Shown here: piece after piece, positions 33,447 to 43,514 of the stretch
Layout: the number at the start of each line of letters is the position of its first letter
Position numbering within the stretch: the first letter of the stretch is position 1
Source: Cellulomonas sp. Root485
Lineage (GTDB): Bacteria; Actinomycetota; Actinomycetes; Actinomycetales; Cellulomonadaceae
Length of the DNA: 64,000 bases
Direction of reading: 5' to 3'
Assembly (NCBI RefSeq): GCF_001426705.1
Contig: NZ_LMFC01000002.1
Location: 765,904 to 829,903 of the forward strand
The notes under the pieces: model-generated
What the model was told of the DNA's origin: nothing
The model's input: only the letters and a program-made list of their open reading frames with translations
Databases searched by the model: none
Made by a program: the position numbers and the translations under genes

Positions 33447-34394
33447 ATGTCGACCATCACCACGCTGCTCGGGCCTGCGGAGATCCGTGAGCTCGCGGAG
33501 CGCGCGGGGGTGCGCCCGACCAAGCAGCTCGGGCAGAACTTCGTGCTCGACGGCGGTACGGTGCGCAAGATCGTGCGGCAGGCCGACGTCGAGCCGGGCG
33601 ACCGCGTCGTCGAGGTCGGACCGGGGCTCGGGTCGCTGACCCTCGGGCTCCTGGAGGCGGCCGCCGACGTGGTGGCCGTCGAGATCGACCCGACGCTCGC
33701 GCGGCTGCTGCCGACCACGGTCGCGCGGCACGTGCCCGGCCTGACGGTCGTCGCAGGCGCCGACGACGAGCCGGTGGTCCTGCGCGACGACGCCGGCCGC
33801 GACCGCCTGACGATCGTGCTGGCCGACGCGCTGGACGTGCGCGCGCTGCCCGGCCCACCGCCCGTGGCGCTCGTCGCCAACCTGCCGTACAACGTGTCGG
33901 TGCCGGTCCTGCTGACGTTCCTCGAGCGGTTCGACAGCCTCGAGCGCGTGCTCGTCATGGTGCAGGCCGAGGTGGCCGACCGCCTGGCCGCCCCTCCCGG
34001 CAGCCGCACGTACGGGGTGCCGTCCGCGAAGGCCGCCTGGTACGCGTCGGCCCGCCGGACCGCGACGGTCGGCCGCTCGGTCTTCTGGCCCGCGCCCAAC
34101 GTCGACTCGGCGCTGGTCCGCTTCGACCGGCGTGCGGCCCCGGCCACCGACGCGTCCCGGGAGGCCGTGTTCGCCGTCGTCGACGCCGCCTTCGCGCAGC
34201 GCCGCAAGATGCTCCGCTCGGCCCTGTCCGCGCTGGCCGGATCCTCGGACCTGGCCGTGGCGGCCCTGGAGGCGGCCGGCGTCGACCCGCAGGCCAGGGG
34301 CGAGCGCGTCGACATCGCGGGGTTCGCGCGCATCGCCGAACAGCTCAGGCACCTCGGGCCTACCAGCGGCCGACCTGGCATTGTGGAGCCGTGA
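33447..34394 (+). CDS. ksgA: 16S rRNA dimethyladenosine transferase
   Basis: 315 residues. It dimethylates two adjacent adenosines near the 3' end of 16S r[13 protein letters not shown] start motif, SAM motif [13 protein letters not shown], acidic [13 protein letters not shown], catalytic [35 protein letters not shown] and the C-terminal helical domain [13 protein letters not shown]. Loss confers kasugamycin resistance. Overlaps ispE by 4 bp (GTGA); order rpfB-ksgA-ispE as in Mycobacterium. Confidence 0.96.
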   Translation: MSTITTLLGPAEIRELAERAGVRPTKQLGQNFVLDGGTVRKIVRQADVEPGDRVVEVGPGLGSLTLGLLEAAADVVAVEIDPTLARLLPTTVARHVPGLTVVAGADDEPVVLRDDAGRDRLTIVLADALDVRALPGPPPVALVANLPYNVSVPVLLTFLERFDSLERVLVMVQAEVADRLAAPPGSRTYGVPSAKAAWYASARRTATVGRSVFWPAPNVDSALVRFDRRAAPATDASREAVFAVVDAAFAQRRKMLRSALSALAGSSDLAVAALEAAGVDPQARGERVDIAGFARIAEQLRHLGPTSGRPGIVEP

Positions 34395-35329
34395 CGCTGA
34401 CCCCCGTGGCCCCGCTGCCCGAGCACGAGGTCAGGGTCCGCGCGCCCGGCAAGATCAACCTGTCGCTGCGGGTCGGGCCGCGTGAGGACGACGGCTACCA
34501 CGCGGTCTCGACCGTGTTCCAGGCGGTGTCGGTGTTCGAGGAGGTCGTCGCGACCCCCTCGGAGCAGCGCACGCTGACCGTGAGCGGACCGCAGGCCGAG
34601 CTGGTGCCGACGGACGGGTCGAACCTCGCCCTGCGCGCGGCGGCGCTGCTGGCGGACCGGGCGGGGATCGACGACGGCGTCCACCTGCACCTCCACAAGG
34701 GCGTGCCCGTCGCGGGCGGCATGGCGGGTGGCTCGGCGGACGCTGCGGCGACGCTGGTGGCCTGCGACGCGCTGTGGCGCACCGGGCTGAGCCGGGACGA
34801 CCTGCTGGAGCTGGCCGCCGAGCTGGGGTCGGACGTGCCCTTCTCGCTGGCCGGGCACACCGCCGTCGGCTCCGGGCGCGGTCACCTGCTGACGCCGGCG
34901 CTGAGCCGGGGCGAGTTCCACTGGGCGTTCGCCGTGCAGGACCGGGGGCTGTCCACCGCCGACGTCTACGTCGCGTTCGACGACCTGCACGGCACCGCGC
35001 TGGTGCCCGACCAGGACGACGACGTCCCCCTGATGCAGGCGCTGCGCGCGGGGGACCCGCGGGCGCTCGGTGCCGCGCTGCACAACGACCTGCAGATGGC
35101 GGCGCTCGAGCTCGATCCCGGGCTCGCGGAGCCGCTCGCGGTGGCGCAGGACGCGGGGGCGCTCGGCGTCGTCGTGTCCGGGTCGGGTCCCACGGTCGCC
35201 GCCCTGGGCCGCAGCCGCCAGCACGCGCTCGTGCTCGCGGCGGCGTTCACGGCGTCCGGCGTGGCCGACCGCGTCCTGACGGCCGCCGGCCCGGTGGCCG
35301 GTGCCCGCGTGGTCAGCTCCACGGACTGA
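34391..35329 (+). CDS. ispE: 4-diphosphocytidyl-2-C-methyl-D-erythritol kinase
   Basis: 312 residues from GTG 34391. GHMP kinase of the MEP isoprenoid pathway, phosphorylating CDP-ME. Motif 1 [11 protein letters not shown] with catalytic Lys, ATP loop [19 protein letters not shown], and motif 3 [12 protein letters not shown]. Normal length. Its isoprenoid product line supplies the polyprenyl phosphates that Pmt and the sugar transferase in this window need. Confidence 0.95.
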   Translation: MTLTPVAPLPEHEVRVRAPGKINLSLRVGPREDDGYHAVSTVFQAVSVFEEVVATPSEQRTLTVSGPQAELVPTDGSNLALRAAALLADRAGIDDGVHLHLHKGVPVAGGMAGGSADAAATLVACDALWRTGLSRDDLLELAAELGSDVPFSLAGHTAVGSGRGHLLTPALSRGEFHWAFAVQDRGLSTADVYVAFDDLHGTALVPDQDDDVPLMQALRAGDPRALGAALHNDLQMAALELDPGLAEPLAVAQDAGALGVVVSGSGPTVAALGRSRQHALVLAAAFTASGVADRVLTAAGPVAGARVVSSTD

Positions 35330-35341
35330 CACCCCTCGGCC

Positions 35342-35367
35342 TTGACATCTCGTCGCGACCAGTAATA
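35342..35367 (+). promoter_or_regulatory. Promoter of second arsR/SRPBCC operon
   Basis: TTGACA at 35342-35347 with an AT-rich -10 region (TAATACTTAAG, 35363-35373) at about 15-18 bp. TTAAG-AACATG-CTTAA (35368-35383) is an inverted repeat spanning the start codon and is a candidate operator. Confidence 0.6.
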
Positions 35368-35376
35368 CTTAAGAAC

Positions 35377-35706
35377 ATGCTTAACAATGGCGAGCTGGAC
35401 AAGGTCTTCAAGGCCCTGTCCGACGCGACCCGACGGGCGATGGTGGAACGACTCACGCGCGGTCCGGTGTCGGTCAGCCAGCTCGCCGAACCGTTCGCGA
35501 TGTCCCTGCCGGCGGTCCATCAGCACCTGGCCGTGCTCGAGGACGCGGGCATCGTCACCTCGCACAAGATCGGCCGCGTCCGCACGGTCCAGCTCGCCAC
35601 CGATGCCCTCACCGGCGCGGGGGAGTGGATGGGCCGGCAGAAGCTGCCCGCCGAGCGCCGGATGGACCGGCTCGGCACGTACCTCGCCTCCACGAAAGGA
35701 CCCTGA
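35377..35706 (+). CDS. ArsR-family transcriptional regulator
   Basis: 109 residues from ATG 35377. Winged helix LDKVFKALSDATRRAMVERLTRGPVSVSQLA, recognition helix MSLPAVHQHLAVLEDAGIV, wing HKIGRVRTVQL. No Cys metal site. The C-terminal helix (GAGEWMGRQKLPAERRMDRLGTYL) is typical of the ArsR members paired with AHSA1 proteins. It is followed 2 nt later by the SRPBCC gene. The promoter region has a consensus-like TTGACA and a small palindrome over the start, suggesting autoregulation. Confidence 0.92.
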   Translation: MLNNGELDKVFKALSDATRRAMVERLTRGPVSVSQLAEPFAMSLPAVHQHLAVLEDAGIVTSHKIGRVRTVQLATDALTGAGEWMGRQKLPAERRMDRLGTYLASTKGP

Positions 35707-35708
35707 CC

Positions 35709-36179
35709 ATGCCCACCGAGACCACCACGAGCACCGTCACCCACGCGACCTTCGTCGTCGAGCGCACCTTCGACGCCCCCCTCGACCGCGTCTGGGACGC
35801 GTTCGCCGTGCCGGAACAGCACGCACAGTGGTTCGGGTCGGAGGAGAGCTTCACCGAGACCGAGGCGCACGAGGACTTCCGGGTGGGCGGGCAGGCCGTC
35901 CAGGACGGCCAGTGGCACGGCGGCCCCACGAGCCGCTACGTCGCCACGTACACGGACATCGTCGAGCGTTCGCGCATCGTCGCCACCTACGACATGTGGG
36001 TCGACGGCGAGCACCTGTCGACGTCGCTCAACTCGACCGAGTTCGAGGCGGTCGACGGCGGCACGCGCGTCACCTACACCGAGCAGAGCGTGTTCCTCGA
36101 CGGCAAGGAGGACGGCAGCCAGCGCGAGTCCGGCTTCCAGGGCATCTTCGACGTGCTGGCGGCGTACCTGGCCGGCTGA
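35709..36179 (+). CDS. SRPBCC/AHSA1-family protein
   Basis: 156 residues from ATG 35709, after AAAGGA. Helix-grip fold: FVVERTFDAPLDRVWDAFAVPEQHAQWFGSEE, DFRVGGQ, SRIVATYDMWVDGEHL, GTRVTYTEQSVFLDG, C-terminal helix GFQGIFDVLAAYLAG. Partner of the preceding ArsR gene, like the 17161/17673 pair but on the opposite strand and only distantly similar. A ligand-binding or stress-related role is inferred. Confidence 0.92.
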   Translation: MPTETTTSTVTHATFVVERTFDAPLDRVWDAFAVPEQHAQWFGSEESFTETEAHEDFRVGGQAVQDGQWHGGPTSRYVATYTDIVERSRIVATYDMWVDGEHLSTSLNSTEFEAVDGGTRVTYTEQSVFLDGKEDGSQRESGFQGIFDVLAAYLAG

Positions 36180-36226
36180 CGCGCGTCGGCTTGCGCCGCA
36201 TCGGCCACCCGCGGCAGGGTGCCGCC

Positions 36227-36928
36227 ATGCGCGCCACGACATCGTCCCTGATCACGGTCGTGTGTGCGCTCACCCTCGTGGGGTGCGGGTCCGCCGAGCC
36301 GGCGGCGCAGGAGGCGAGCCCGACGGTGACCACCGACGCGGCGCCCACACCGACACCGACACCGACGTGGACGGCGCCCACGGACCTCCCGGCCGAGGTC
36401 ATGCTGCCCCAGAACGCCTGGGACTCCATCGGCCCGGACGGCTCGCTGGAGGAGTCGGAGGGCGTGGTCGCCTGGATCGTCGAGGAGACGTGCGCCGCCG
36501 GGAGCCCGGCCGGCGGCGTCGCGATGCGCACCGTCAGGCAGGGCTCCGGCGAGTTCGAGACGAGGTTCGGTGTGCACCAGGTCGTCGTGCTCGCCGACGC
36601 CGACGCCGCGGTGGCCGAGGCCGACCGCCTGGCCGCCGCACTGACCGCGTGCCCCCCGTCCGTCGCCGGCGGCTCCACGACCTACGTCGTCGAGCCGCTG
36701 GCCGTCGGGGCGCAGGGGATCGGCGTCGCCACCCGCTACTACGGCGGCGAGGGCCCGCTGGACGACGCGATGGGCACCCACCTGGCGGTCACACGGCGCG
36801 GGAACGCGGTCACCCTCGTCGCGGTCCACGGCGGCGAGGGCACGGTCGGCACCGCACGTGAGGCCGTCACGGCGAACGCGCAGGCGGCGTGGGAGCTCCT
36901 GTGCAGGTACGACTCCGCGGGCTGCTGA
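36227..36928 (+). CDS. Putative lipoprotein, unknown function
   Basis: 233 residues from ATG 36227. Signal peptide with lipobox LTLVGC (Cys about 20), then a Thr/Pro linker TPTPTPTWTAP and a compact domain of about 170 residues (LPQNAWDSIGPDGS; FETRFGVHQVVVLADADAAVAEADRLAAAL; ending WELLCRYDSAGC) containing four Cys that could form disulfides. The layout resembles PknH-sensor-like or LppW-type domains of Actinobacteria, but I do not recognise a specific family. Ends 5 bp before the convergent LCP gene. Confidence 0.8.
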   Translation: MRATTSSLITVVCALTLVGCGSAEPAAQEASPTVTTDAAPTPTPTPTWTAPTDLPAEVMLPQNAWDSIGPDGSLEESEGVVAWIVEETCAAGSPAGGVAMRTVRQGSGEFETRFGVHQVVVLADADAAVAEADRLAAALTACPPSVAGGSTTYVVEPLAVGAQGIGVATRYYGGEGPLDDAMGTHLAVTRRGNAVTLVAVHGGEGTVGTAREAVTANAQAAWELLCRYDSAGC

Positions 36929-36933
36929 GGAGC

Positions 36934-38118
36934 TCAGCAGGTCGACGAGTCGTCCGCCGAGGTCAGCACGCCACCCGGCGGTGACCAGGGCGTCTCGACG
37001 ACCGGCGGCGGGGTCGGCGTCCCCACGGGTGGAGCCGTGGGCGTGACCTCGGTCGCCTGCGCCTCCCCGACGGGCTGGTCGGCGGCGATCCGCGCCCACA
37101 GCTCGGCCGCGGCAGCGGTCGCGACCCTCCGGTTGGTGTCTCGCGGGTCCGGCTCGGTCGGCATCGACGCGAACACGATCCGCTCCGCCCGCAGGGTGCG
37201 CAGCGACAGGCCGAACCCTGTCAGGTCGGTGAGGTCGCGGAACCCCTCGCTGGCGGTCAGGGAGCTCGTCGCCGCCTGCGCGAACCGCAGGAGCGACGTG
37301 GGGCTCGTGAGCACCTCCTGGCTGAGCACCGAGCGGGTCATCGCGGCCATGAGGTCGTGCTGGCGGGTGATCCGACCGGTGTCCGACCCGTCGCCGATGT
37401 CGTGCCGGGCCCGCGCGAACTGCACGGCGGTCGTGCCGTCGAACACCTGCGGACCGGCGGGGACGTCGAGTCCGGTGTCCGCGTCGCTGAGGTCGGTCGG
37501 CAGGCAGATGGGCACCCCGCCGATCGCGTCGACCATGTCCCGCAGCCCCACGAAGTCCACGAGCACCAGGCCGTCCAGCCGCACCCCGGTGAGCTGCTCG
37601 ACCGTCTTCCACGTGCACCCGGACGCCGACTCGATGTCCTGGCCCTCCCGCCACCCGAGCGCGAACGCCTCGTTGAACTGCCGGCTCTCGCGCGCGGGCG
37701 TCGTGCTGCCGTCCGTCATCGTGCAGGACGGCCGGTCGGCCATCAGGTCGCGGGGGATCGACACCAGCTCGACCCGGGACCGGTCGGCCGCCACGTGGGC
37801 GACGATCGTCGTGTCCGAGTTCATGCCCTCGTTCTCGCCGCCGATCGTGGCGTTCTCGTCACTGCGGTCGTCGGACCCGATGATCAGCAGGTTCACCGGC
37901 GAGCCCGCCCGCGCGTCCCCGGGGGGTGGCTCCGACACCTGCGGCCGTGCGCTCTCGTCGCCGACGAGGCCGGCCAGGTCGACCTCCTCGACGTTCCCCT
38001 GGAGCTCCCGGTAAACGGCGGCCGCGGCCGCGACGGTGAAGACGAGGACGCCCACGGTCGCCAGGCCGATCGCCCGGGCGGCTCGGCGAGGTGGCACTGT
38101 GCGCGCGTGCTGGCTCAT
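36934..38118 (-). CDS. LytR-CpsA-Psr (LCP) family glycopolymer ligase
   Basis: 394 residues from ATG 38118. One TM helix (about 16-36) anchors an extracytoplasmic LCP domain: NLLIIGSDDRSD, DTTIVAHVAADRSRVELVSIPRDL (pyrophosphate-binding Arg), FNEAFALG, VDFVGLRDMVDAIGGVPICLP, FARARHDIGDGSDTGRITRQ. LCP enzymes move polyprenyl-linked glycopolymers onto peptidoglycan. The Pro-rich C-terminal tail ends in Cys. It could act on the polymer made by the 53-60 kb locus (inference). TAGCGT sits 7 nt upstream. Confidence 0.93.
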   Translation of the reverse strand: MSQHARTVPPRRAARAIGLATVGVLVFTVAAAAAVYRELQGNVEEVDLAGLVGDESARPQVSEPPPGDARAGSPVNLLIIGSDDRSDENATIGGENEGMNSDTTIVAHVAADRSRVELVSIPRDLMADRPSCTMTDGSTTPARESRQFNEAFALGWREGQDIESASGCTWKTVEQLTGVRLDGLVLVDFVGLRDMVDAIGGVPICLPTDLSDADTGLDVPAGPQVFDGTTAVQFARARHDIGDGSDTGRITRQHDLMAAMTRSVLSQEVLTSPTSLLRFAQAATSSLTASEGFRDLTDLTGFGLSLRTLRAERIVFASMPTEPDPRDTNRRVATAAAAELWARIAADQPVGEAQATEVTPTAPPVGTPTPPPVVETPWSPPGGVLTSADDSSTC

Positions 38119-38125
38119 CCTTCGG

Positions 38126-38131
38126 ACGCTA
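38126..38131 (-). promoter_or_regulatory. -10 box TAGCGT of LCP gene
   Basis: On the reverse strand TAGCGT is 7 nt before ATG 38118. Confidence 0.5.
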
Positions 38132-38190
38132 GTGCGCAGGTCAGTGCCGTTGCCGGTGGTCGGCGTGGAGGCCTTGTGCGGGTGTGCGGG

Positions 38191-38196
38191 TAGCCT
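38191..38196 (+). promoter_or_regulatory. -10 box TAGCCT of ABC-F gene
   Basis: TAGCCT lies 9 nt before ATG 38206; short or no 5' leader. Confidence 0.4.
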
Positions 38197-38205
38197 TCAC
38201 AGGAC

Positions 38206-39989
<1,784 letters not shown>

Positions 39990-39993
<4 letters not shown>

Positions 39994-41174
39994 GAAGCCT
40001 CAGGCTCCCGGCGCATGCTCCGCAGGCCGAGCCCCGTCGAGACCCCCATGGTCACCACGGCGCCGAGCACGACGAGGAGCGGTGCGGTCCACCCGCCGCT
40101 GGACGCGTGCACGGCACCGAGCACGCTCGGACCGAGGGCGGCACACCCGTAGCCCAGGCTCTGCACGGTGGCGGACATGCGACGCGCGGCGGCCTGCGAC
40201 CCGGCGCTGGAGGCGATCACCGTGAAGATCACCGCGAAGTTGCCGCCCTGCGCGACGCCGGCGAACGTGCACCACACCGGCCACCAGCCCGGCGCGAGCA
40301 GCAGTCCGAGGGGGAGCACGGCCCAGCCGACCGCGATCGCCGCGGCCACGGCGGCGACCGGCGCGCGCCGACCGAGGGCGACCGGTACCGCGATGCCGCC
40401 GACCATGCCGAACAGCTGGAACAGCGCTGCCGCGCCGCCCGACGCGGCCCGTTCGAGCCCGAGCGTGTCGTGCAGGACCGACGGCAGCCAGGCACTCACC
40501 GCGTAGTACCCGAACGCCTGCCCGGCGAACGCGACGGCGAGGAACCAGGTCACGGGCCGCCGCCAGACGTTCGGGGCGTTCGCGCTCGTGGGCAGCGCCA
40601 CCGGCTCGGCACGCGAGAACGGGTACGCCCGCTGCCACACGACCAGCGCGACGACGGCGAGCAGCCCCCACGACGCCAGCGCCCAGCGCCAGCCCACGAC
40701 GTCCGCCAGCGGAGCGGTCAGCGTCGTGGTCAGGACGCTGCCCCCGTTGAGCGCGGCCGTGTACAGGCCGGTCACCCGTGGCACGTGGCCGGGGAAGTCC
40801 CGCCCGATCACCACCGGCACGGCGACGTTGCCCGCGGTGATCGCGACCCCGATCAGGACCGTGCCGACGAGCGCGGTGCCGAACCCGTCGGCGGACCGCA
40901 GCAGCGTGCCGGCCAGGACCGTCACCAGCGACGCCGCGACCACCCGCCCGGTGCCCAGGCGCCCGAGCAGCACGGCCATGAGCGGGGTGGCCAGCGCGAA
41001 GCAGAGCACCGGGATCCCCGTGAGCAGGCCGACGGTCGCGGCGCTCAGTCCGAGGTCGGCCCGGACGTCGTCGACCACCGGCGCCAGCGCAGTGATCGGG
41101 GCGCGCAGATTGAGCGCGTACAGCAGCACTGCCGCCAGCAGCAGCCCCCGCGCTGCCGACCGGGCAGCCGTCAT
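39990..41174 (-). CDS. MFS transporter, CynX/NimT group
   Basis: 394 residues, 12 predicted TM helices. The start LYALNLRAPITALAPVVDDVRADLGLS and the A-motif-like MAVLLGRLGTGRV fit the cyanate/nitroimidazole (CynX/NimT) MFS branch. The downstream half has FAGQAFGYYAVSAWLPSVL. The MarR gene lies 4 nt upstream in the same direction, so drug- or metabolite-inducible efflux is likely; substrate unknown. Confidence 0.88.
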
Positions 41175-41178
41175 ACCC

Positions 41179-41703
41179 TCACGACGCGTCGAACGGCGCG
41201 GTCACCTCGCGCAGCAGGTCGGCCAGCCGGTCGCGGTCCGCCTCGTCGAGGTCGCCCAGCAGGCCCCGCTCGACGTCGAGCAGGTCCGCGAACGCGGCGT
41301 CCACCCGGTCCAGGCCCGCGGGCGTGAGCTGCACGAGCACGCCGCGACGGTCGTCGGGCGCCGGCTGCCGCTCGACCAGCCCGTGCTCCGCGAGGCGGTC
41401 GATCCGGTTGGTCATCGTGCCGCTGGTGACCAGCGTCTGGGTGAGGAGCGCCCCCGGGGACAGCCGGTACGGCGCCCCCGCGCGCCGCAGCGCGGACAGC
41501 ACGTCGAACTCCCACGTCTCGAGGTCGTGCCGCGCGAACGCCGAGCGGCGCGCGAGGTCGAGGTGCCGGGCGAGCCGGCTGACGCGCGAGAGGACCGTCA
41601 GGGGGCGGACGTCCAGGTCGGGGCGCTCGCGTTCCCAGGCGAGGACGATCCGATCGACCTCGTCGCGGGCCCCCGGGGCGTCCGGAGGGGTGCGTGCCAC
41701 CAT
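41179..41703 (-). CDS. MarR-family transcriptional regulator
   Basis: 174 residues from ATG 41703. MarR winged helix: TWEFDVLSALRRAGAPYRLSPGALL, recognition helix TSGTMTNRIDRLAEHGLVERQPAPDDRRGVLVQLTPAG with the diagnostic DxRG-type wing. Operon with the MFS exporter. TAATCT is 6 nt upstream of the start, and a 12-bp palindrome abuts it, so autorepression released by a ligand is plausible. Confidence 0.93.
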   Translation of the reverse strand: MVARTPPDAPGARDEVDRIVLAWERERPDLDVRPLTVLSRVSRLARHLDLARRSAFARHDLETWEFDVLSALRRAGAPYRLSPGALLTQTLVTSGTMTNRIDRLAEHGLVERQPAPDDRRGVLVQLTPAGLDRVDAAFADLLDVERGLLGDLDEADRDRLADLLREVTAPFDAS

Positions 41704-41709
41704 GACCCG

Positions 41710-41727
41710 AGATTACTCGACGTCGAG
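41710..41727 (-). promoter_or_regulatory. marR promoter and operator
   Basis: Reverse-strand -10 TAATCT (41710-41715) adjoins the perfect palindrome CTCGACGTCGAG (41716-41727), typical in size and position for a MarR operator. Confidence 0.6.
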
Positions 41728-41738
41728 AGAGATCCCTC

Positions 41739-42371
41739 TCAGGTGCGGGTGAGCGTCGGCCTGCGCTCGAGCGCCGACAGACCGTTCCACGCGAGGTTCA
41801 CCAGGTGCGCCGCGACGACGTTCTTGCTGGGGCTGCGCGCGTCGAGCCACCACTGCCCGGTGAGCGCGACCATGCCGACCAGCATCTGCGCGTAGATCGG
41901 CGCCATCTTCGGGTCCTGGCCCTGCTTCTTGAACTGGTCCGCGAGCATGTGCTCGACCTGCGTGGCGACGTCCCCGATCAGGCTGGAGAACGTGCCAGTC
42001 GCCTGCGCCACGGGAGAGTCCCGCACCAGGATCCGGAACCCGTCCTCGTTGGTCTCGATGTACCCGAGCAGCGCCAGAGTCGTCCGCTCGACCAGCGCCT
42101 TCGGGTGCCCCCCGACCTCCAGCGCACCGCTCAGCGCGCCGGTCAGCGACTGGATCTCGCGGTCGACGACGACGGCGTAGATGCCCTCCTTGCCGCCGAA
42201 GTGCTCGTACACGACCGGCTTGGACACCTCGGCGCGCGCGGCGATCTCCTCGATGCTGGTGCCGTCGAAACCCTTCTCCGCGAACAGCCGCCGTGCCACG
42301 TCGACCAGCTGGGCGCGGCGCTGCGTCCCCGTCATGCGGGAGCGGGTCGCACGCTTGCTGTCGTTGGCCAC
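41739..42371 (-). CDS. TetR-family transcriptional regulator
   Basis: 210 residues from GTG 42371; the frame continues upstream through the tRNA, so this start is favoured. HTH: RRAQLVDVARRLFAEKGFDGTSIEEIAARAEVSKPVVYEHFGGKEGIYAVVVDRE. The ligand domain has QWWLDARSPSKNVVAAHLVNLAWNGLSALE. The TetR gene next to tRNA-Gln and glmU is a conserved actinobacterial arrangement (compare Rv1019). The target is unknown; there is no adjacent efflux gene on its own strand. Confidence 0.92.
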   Translation of the reverse strand: MANDSKRATRSRMTGTQRRAQLVDVARRLFAEKGFDGTSIEEIAARAEVSKPVVYEHFGGKEGIYAVVVDREIQSLTGALSGALEVGGHPKALVERTTLALLGYIETNEDGFRILVRDSPVAQATGTFSSLIGDVATQVEHMLADQFKKQGQDPKMAPIYAQMLVGMVALTGQWWLDARSPSKNVVAAHLVNLAWNGLSALERRPTLTRT

Positions 42372-42439
42372 GCGCCCATCATGCCGTGAGGGGGTGTCGT
42401 GGCTGGCAGACTTGGCGCCCTCGACGCGTGAGGCGTCGG

Positions 42440-42511
42440 TCCGCCCTGGTGTAACGGCAGCACGCCGGCCTTTGGAGCCGTGCAGTCCAGGTTCGAATCC
42501 TGGGGGCGGAG
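42440..42511 (+). tRNA. tRNA-Gln (anticodon TTG)
   Basis: 72-nt cloverleaf: acceptor TCCGCCC/GGGCGGA, D-stem GTGT/GCAC, anticodon loop CTTTGGA giving TTG, T-arm CCAGG-TTCGAAT-CCTGG, discriminator G42511, no encoded CCA. The top pair of the anticodon stem is C-T, a mismatch. It lies upstream of glmU as in many Actinobacteria. Confidence 0.93.
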
Positions 42512-42586
42512 CCGTGCGTCGTGATCGAGGCCCTTCCGTGACACCGTCGACGCCCGCCCGCCCCGATGCGCGGATACGTTGCAAGG

Positions 42587-43108
42587 GTGACGGCACGAGC
42601 GAGCAGGGTGCGCCGGACGACGGCCGCCGCGGGCGTGGTCGTCCTGCTGGCGCTGACGTCGACGGCGTGCAGCCCCCTGACGGTCGGGGTGCTCGGCGTC
42701 GGCGCGGACGGCGACGGCTCTCCCGTGGCGTACCTGCAGGTGTGCGACCAGCACCTCGACTCGGTGTTGCTCTACTCCCCGGACGTCGACGGCGAGCGGG
42801 GCGGGGAGTGGACCGCGACCACGCCCGTCTCGGACTCCGCGGTCCTCGACCTGCAGGACCCGGGCGACGGGTGGACGGTCCGGACGGCCCTGCCTGACCT
42901 CCTGCCCGGCACGAGCTACAGCCTCCATGCGTGGTCGTCGAGCAGGTTCAGCAACGTCGGCGCCGAGAGCGTGCAGTTCACCGCCGACGACCTCGCCGCC
43001 CTCCGGCCTGGGGACGTGCGGCGTCGGGAGGGCGATGTCGTCGTCGTCGAGAGCGAGGCGGACTTCGCGAAGCACGCGTGCGATTACGTGGACGGCCTGT
43101 ACTCCTGA
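42587..43108 (+). CDS. Putative secreted/lipid-anchored hypothetical protein
   Basis: 173 residues from GTG 42587, chosen because TACGTT lies close upstream; ATG 42566 is an alternative. Hydrophobic signal (about 12-28) followed by STACSP, a weak lipobox. The rest is a beta-rich domain of about 150 residues (VAYLQVCDQHLDSVLLYSPD; LLPGTSYSLHAWSS; VQFTADDLAALRPGDV) resembling a fibronectin-like extracellular fold. Function unknown. Confidence 0.65.
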   Translation: MTARASRVRRTTAAAGVVVLLALTSTACSPLTVGVLGVGADGDGSPVAYLQVCDQHLDSVLLYSPDVDGERGGEWTATTPVSDSAVLDLQDPGDGWTVRTALPDLLPGTSYSLHAWSSSRFSNVGAESVQFTADDLAALRPGDVRRREGDVVVVESEADFAKHACDYVDGLYS

Positions 43109-43161
43109 CGGCCGCGCGAAGCCTGCGCGTCGTCCTGATGGGCGCCCCGCCGTCCAGGAGG

Positions 43162-43167
43162 TACGGT
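43162..43167 (+). promoter_or_regulatory. -10 box TACGGT of small membrane protein gene
   Basis: TACGGT lies 7 nt before ATG 43175 and decides this start over GTG 43166. Confidence 0.45.
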
Positions 43168-43174
43168 GCGAGGC

Positions 43175-43450
43175 ATGGCGACGACGCGCGACCTGCGTGC
43201 TGCATACGTCCTGCTGGGCCTCCTGGTGTTCGCCGTCGTGTCCCAGGTGGTGGACCTCGCCGTGGGTGCACCCGAGGTCGGCGTCCGGGTCGCCGTGATC
43301 GTCGTGGCCGCCCTCGGAGCCGTGGCGACCGGCGTGTGGATCGCGCGGCAGAGACGGGTGCCTCCACCCGCGCCGCGGCAGTTCACTCCGGCTCCCGAGG
43401 AGGCGCCCGACGACCCCGGCCCGGCGGAGGCGACCTCCGTGCGCGGGTAG
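43175..43450 (+). CDS. Small two-helix membrane protein, unknown
   Basis: 91 residues. Two TM helices (about 10-28 AYVLLGLLVFAVVSQVVDLAV and about 36-55 RVAVIVVAALGAVATGVWIA) joined by a short loop, then a Pro/Glu-rich cytoplasmic tail. No family recognised. Immediately upstream of glmU on the same strand. Confidence 0.65.
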   Translation: MATTRDLRAAYVLLGLLVFAVVSQVVDLAVGAPEVGVRVAVIVVAALGAVATGVWIARQRRVPPPAPRQFTPAPEEAPDDPGPAEATSVRG

Positions 43451-43514
43451 AGTGCACCCTGCGCACGAGATCCGCCGCCCGAGACCCGGGCAGATCCGCG
43501 AGGAGCACCCGCAG

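Noticed and set aside
42412..42596. Protein-coding extension of the TetR gene through the tRNA-Gln region
   Set aside because: The frame is open, but the sequence forms a clear tRNA cloverleaf, and GTG 42371 gives a normal-length TetR protein.
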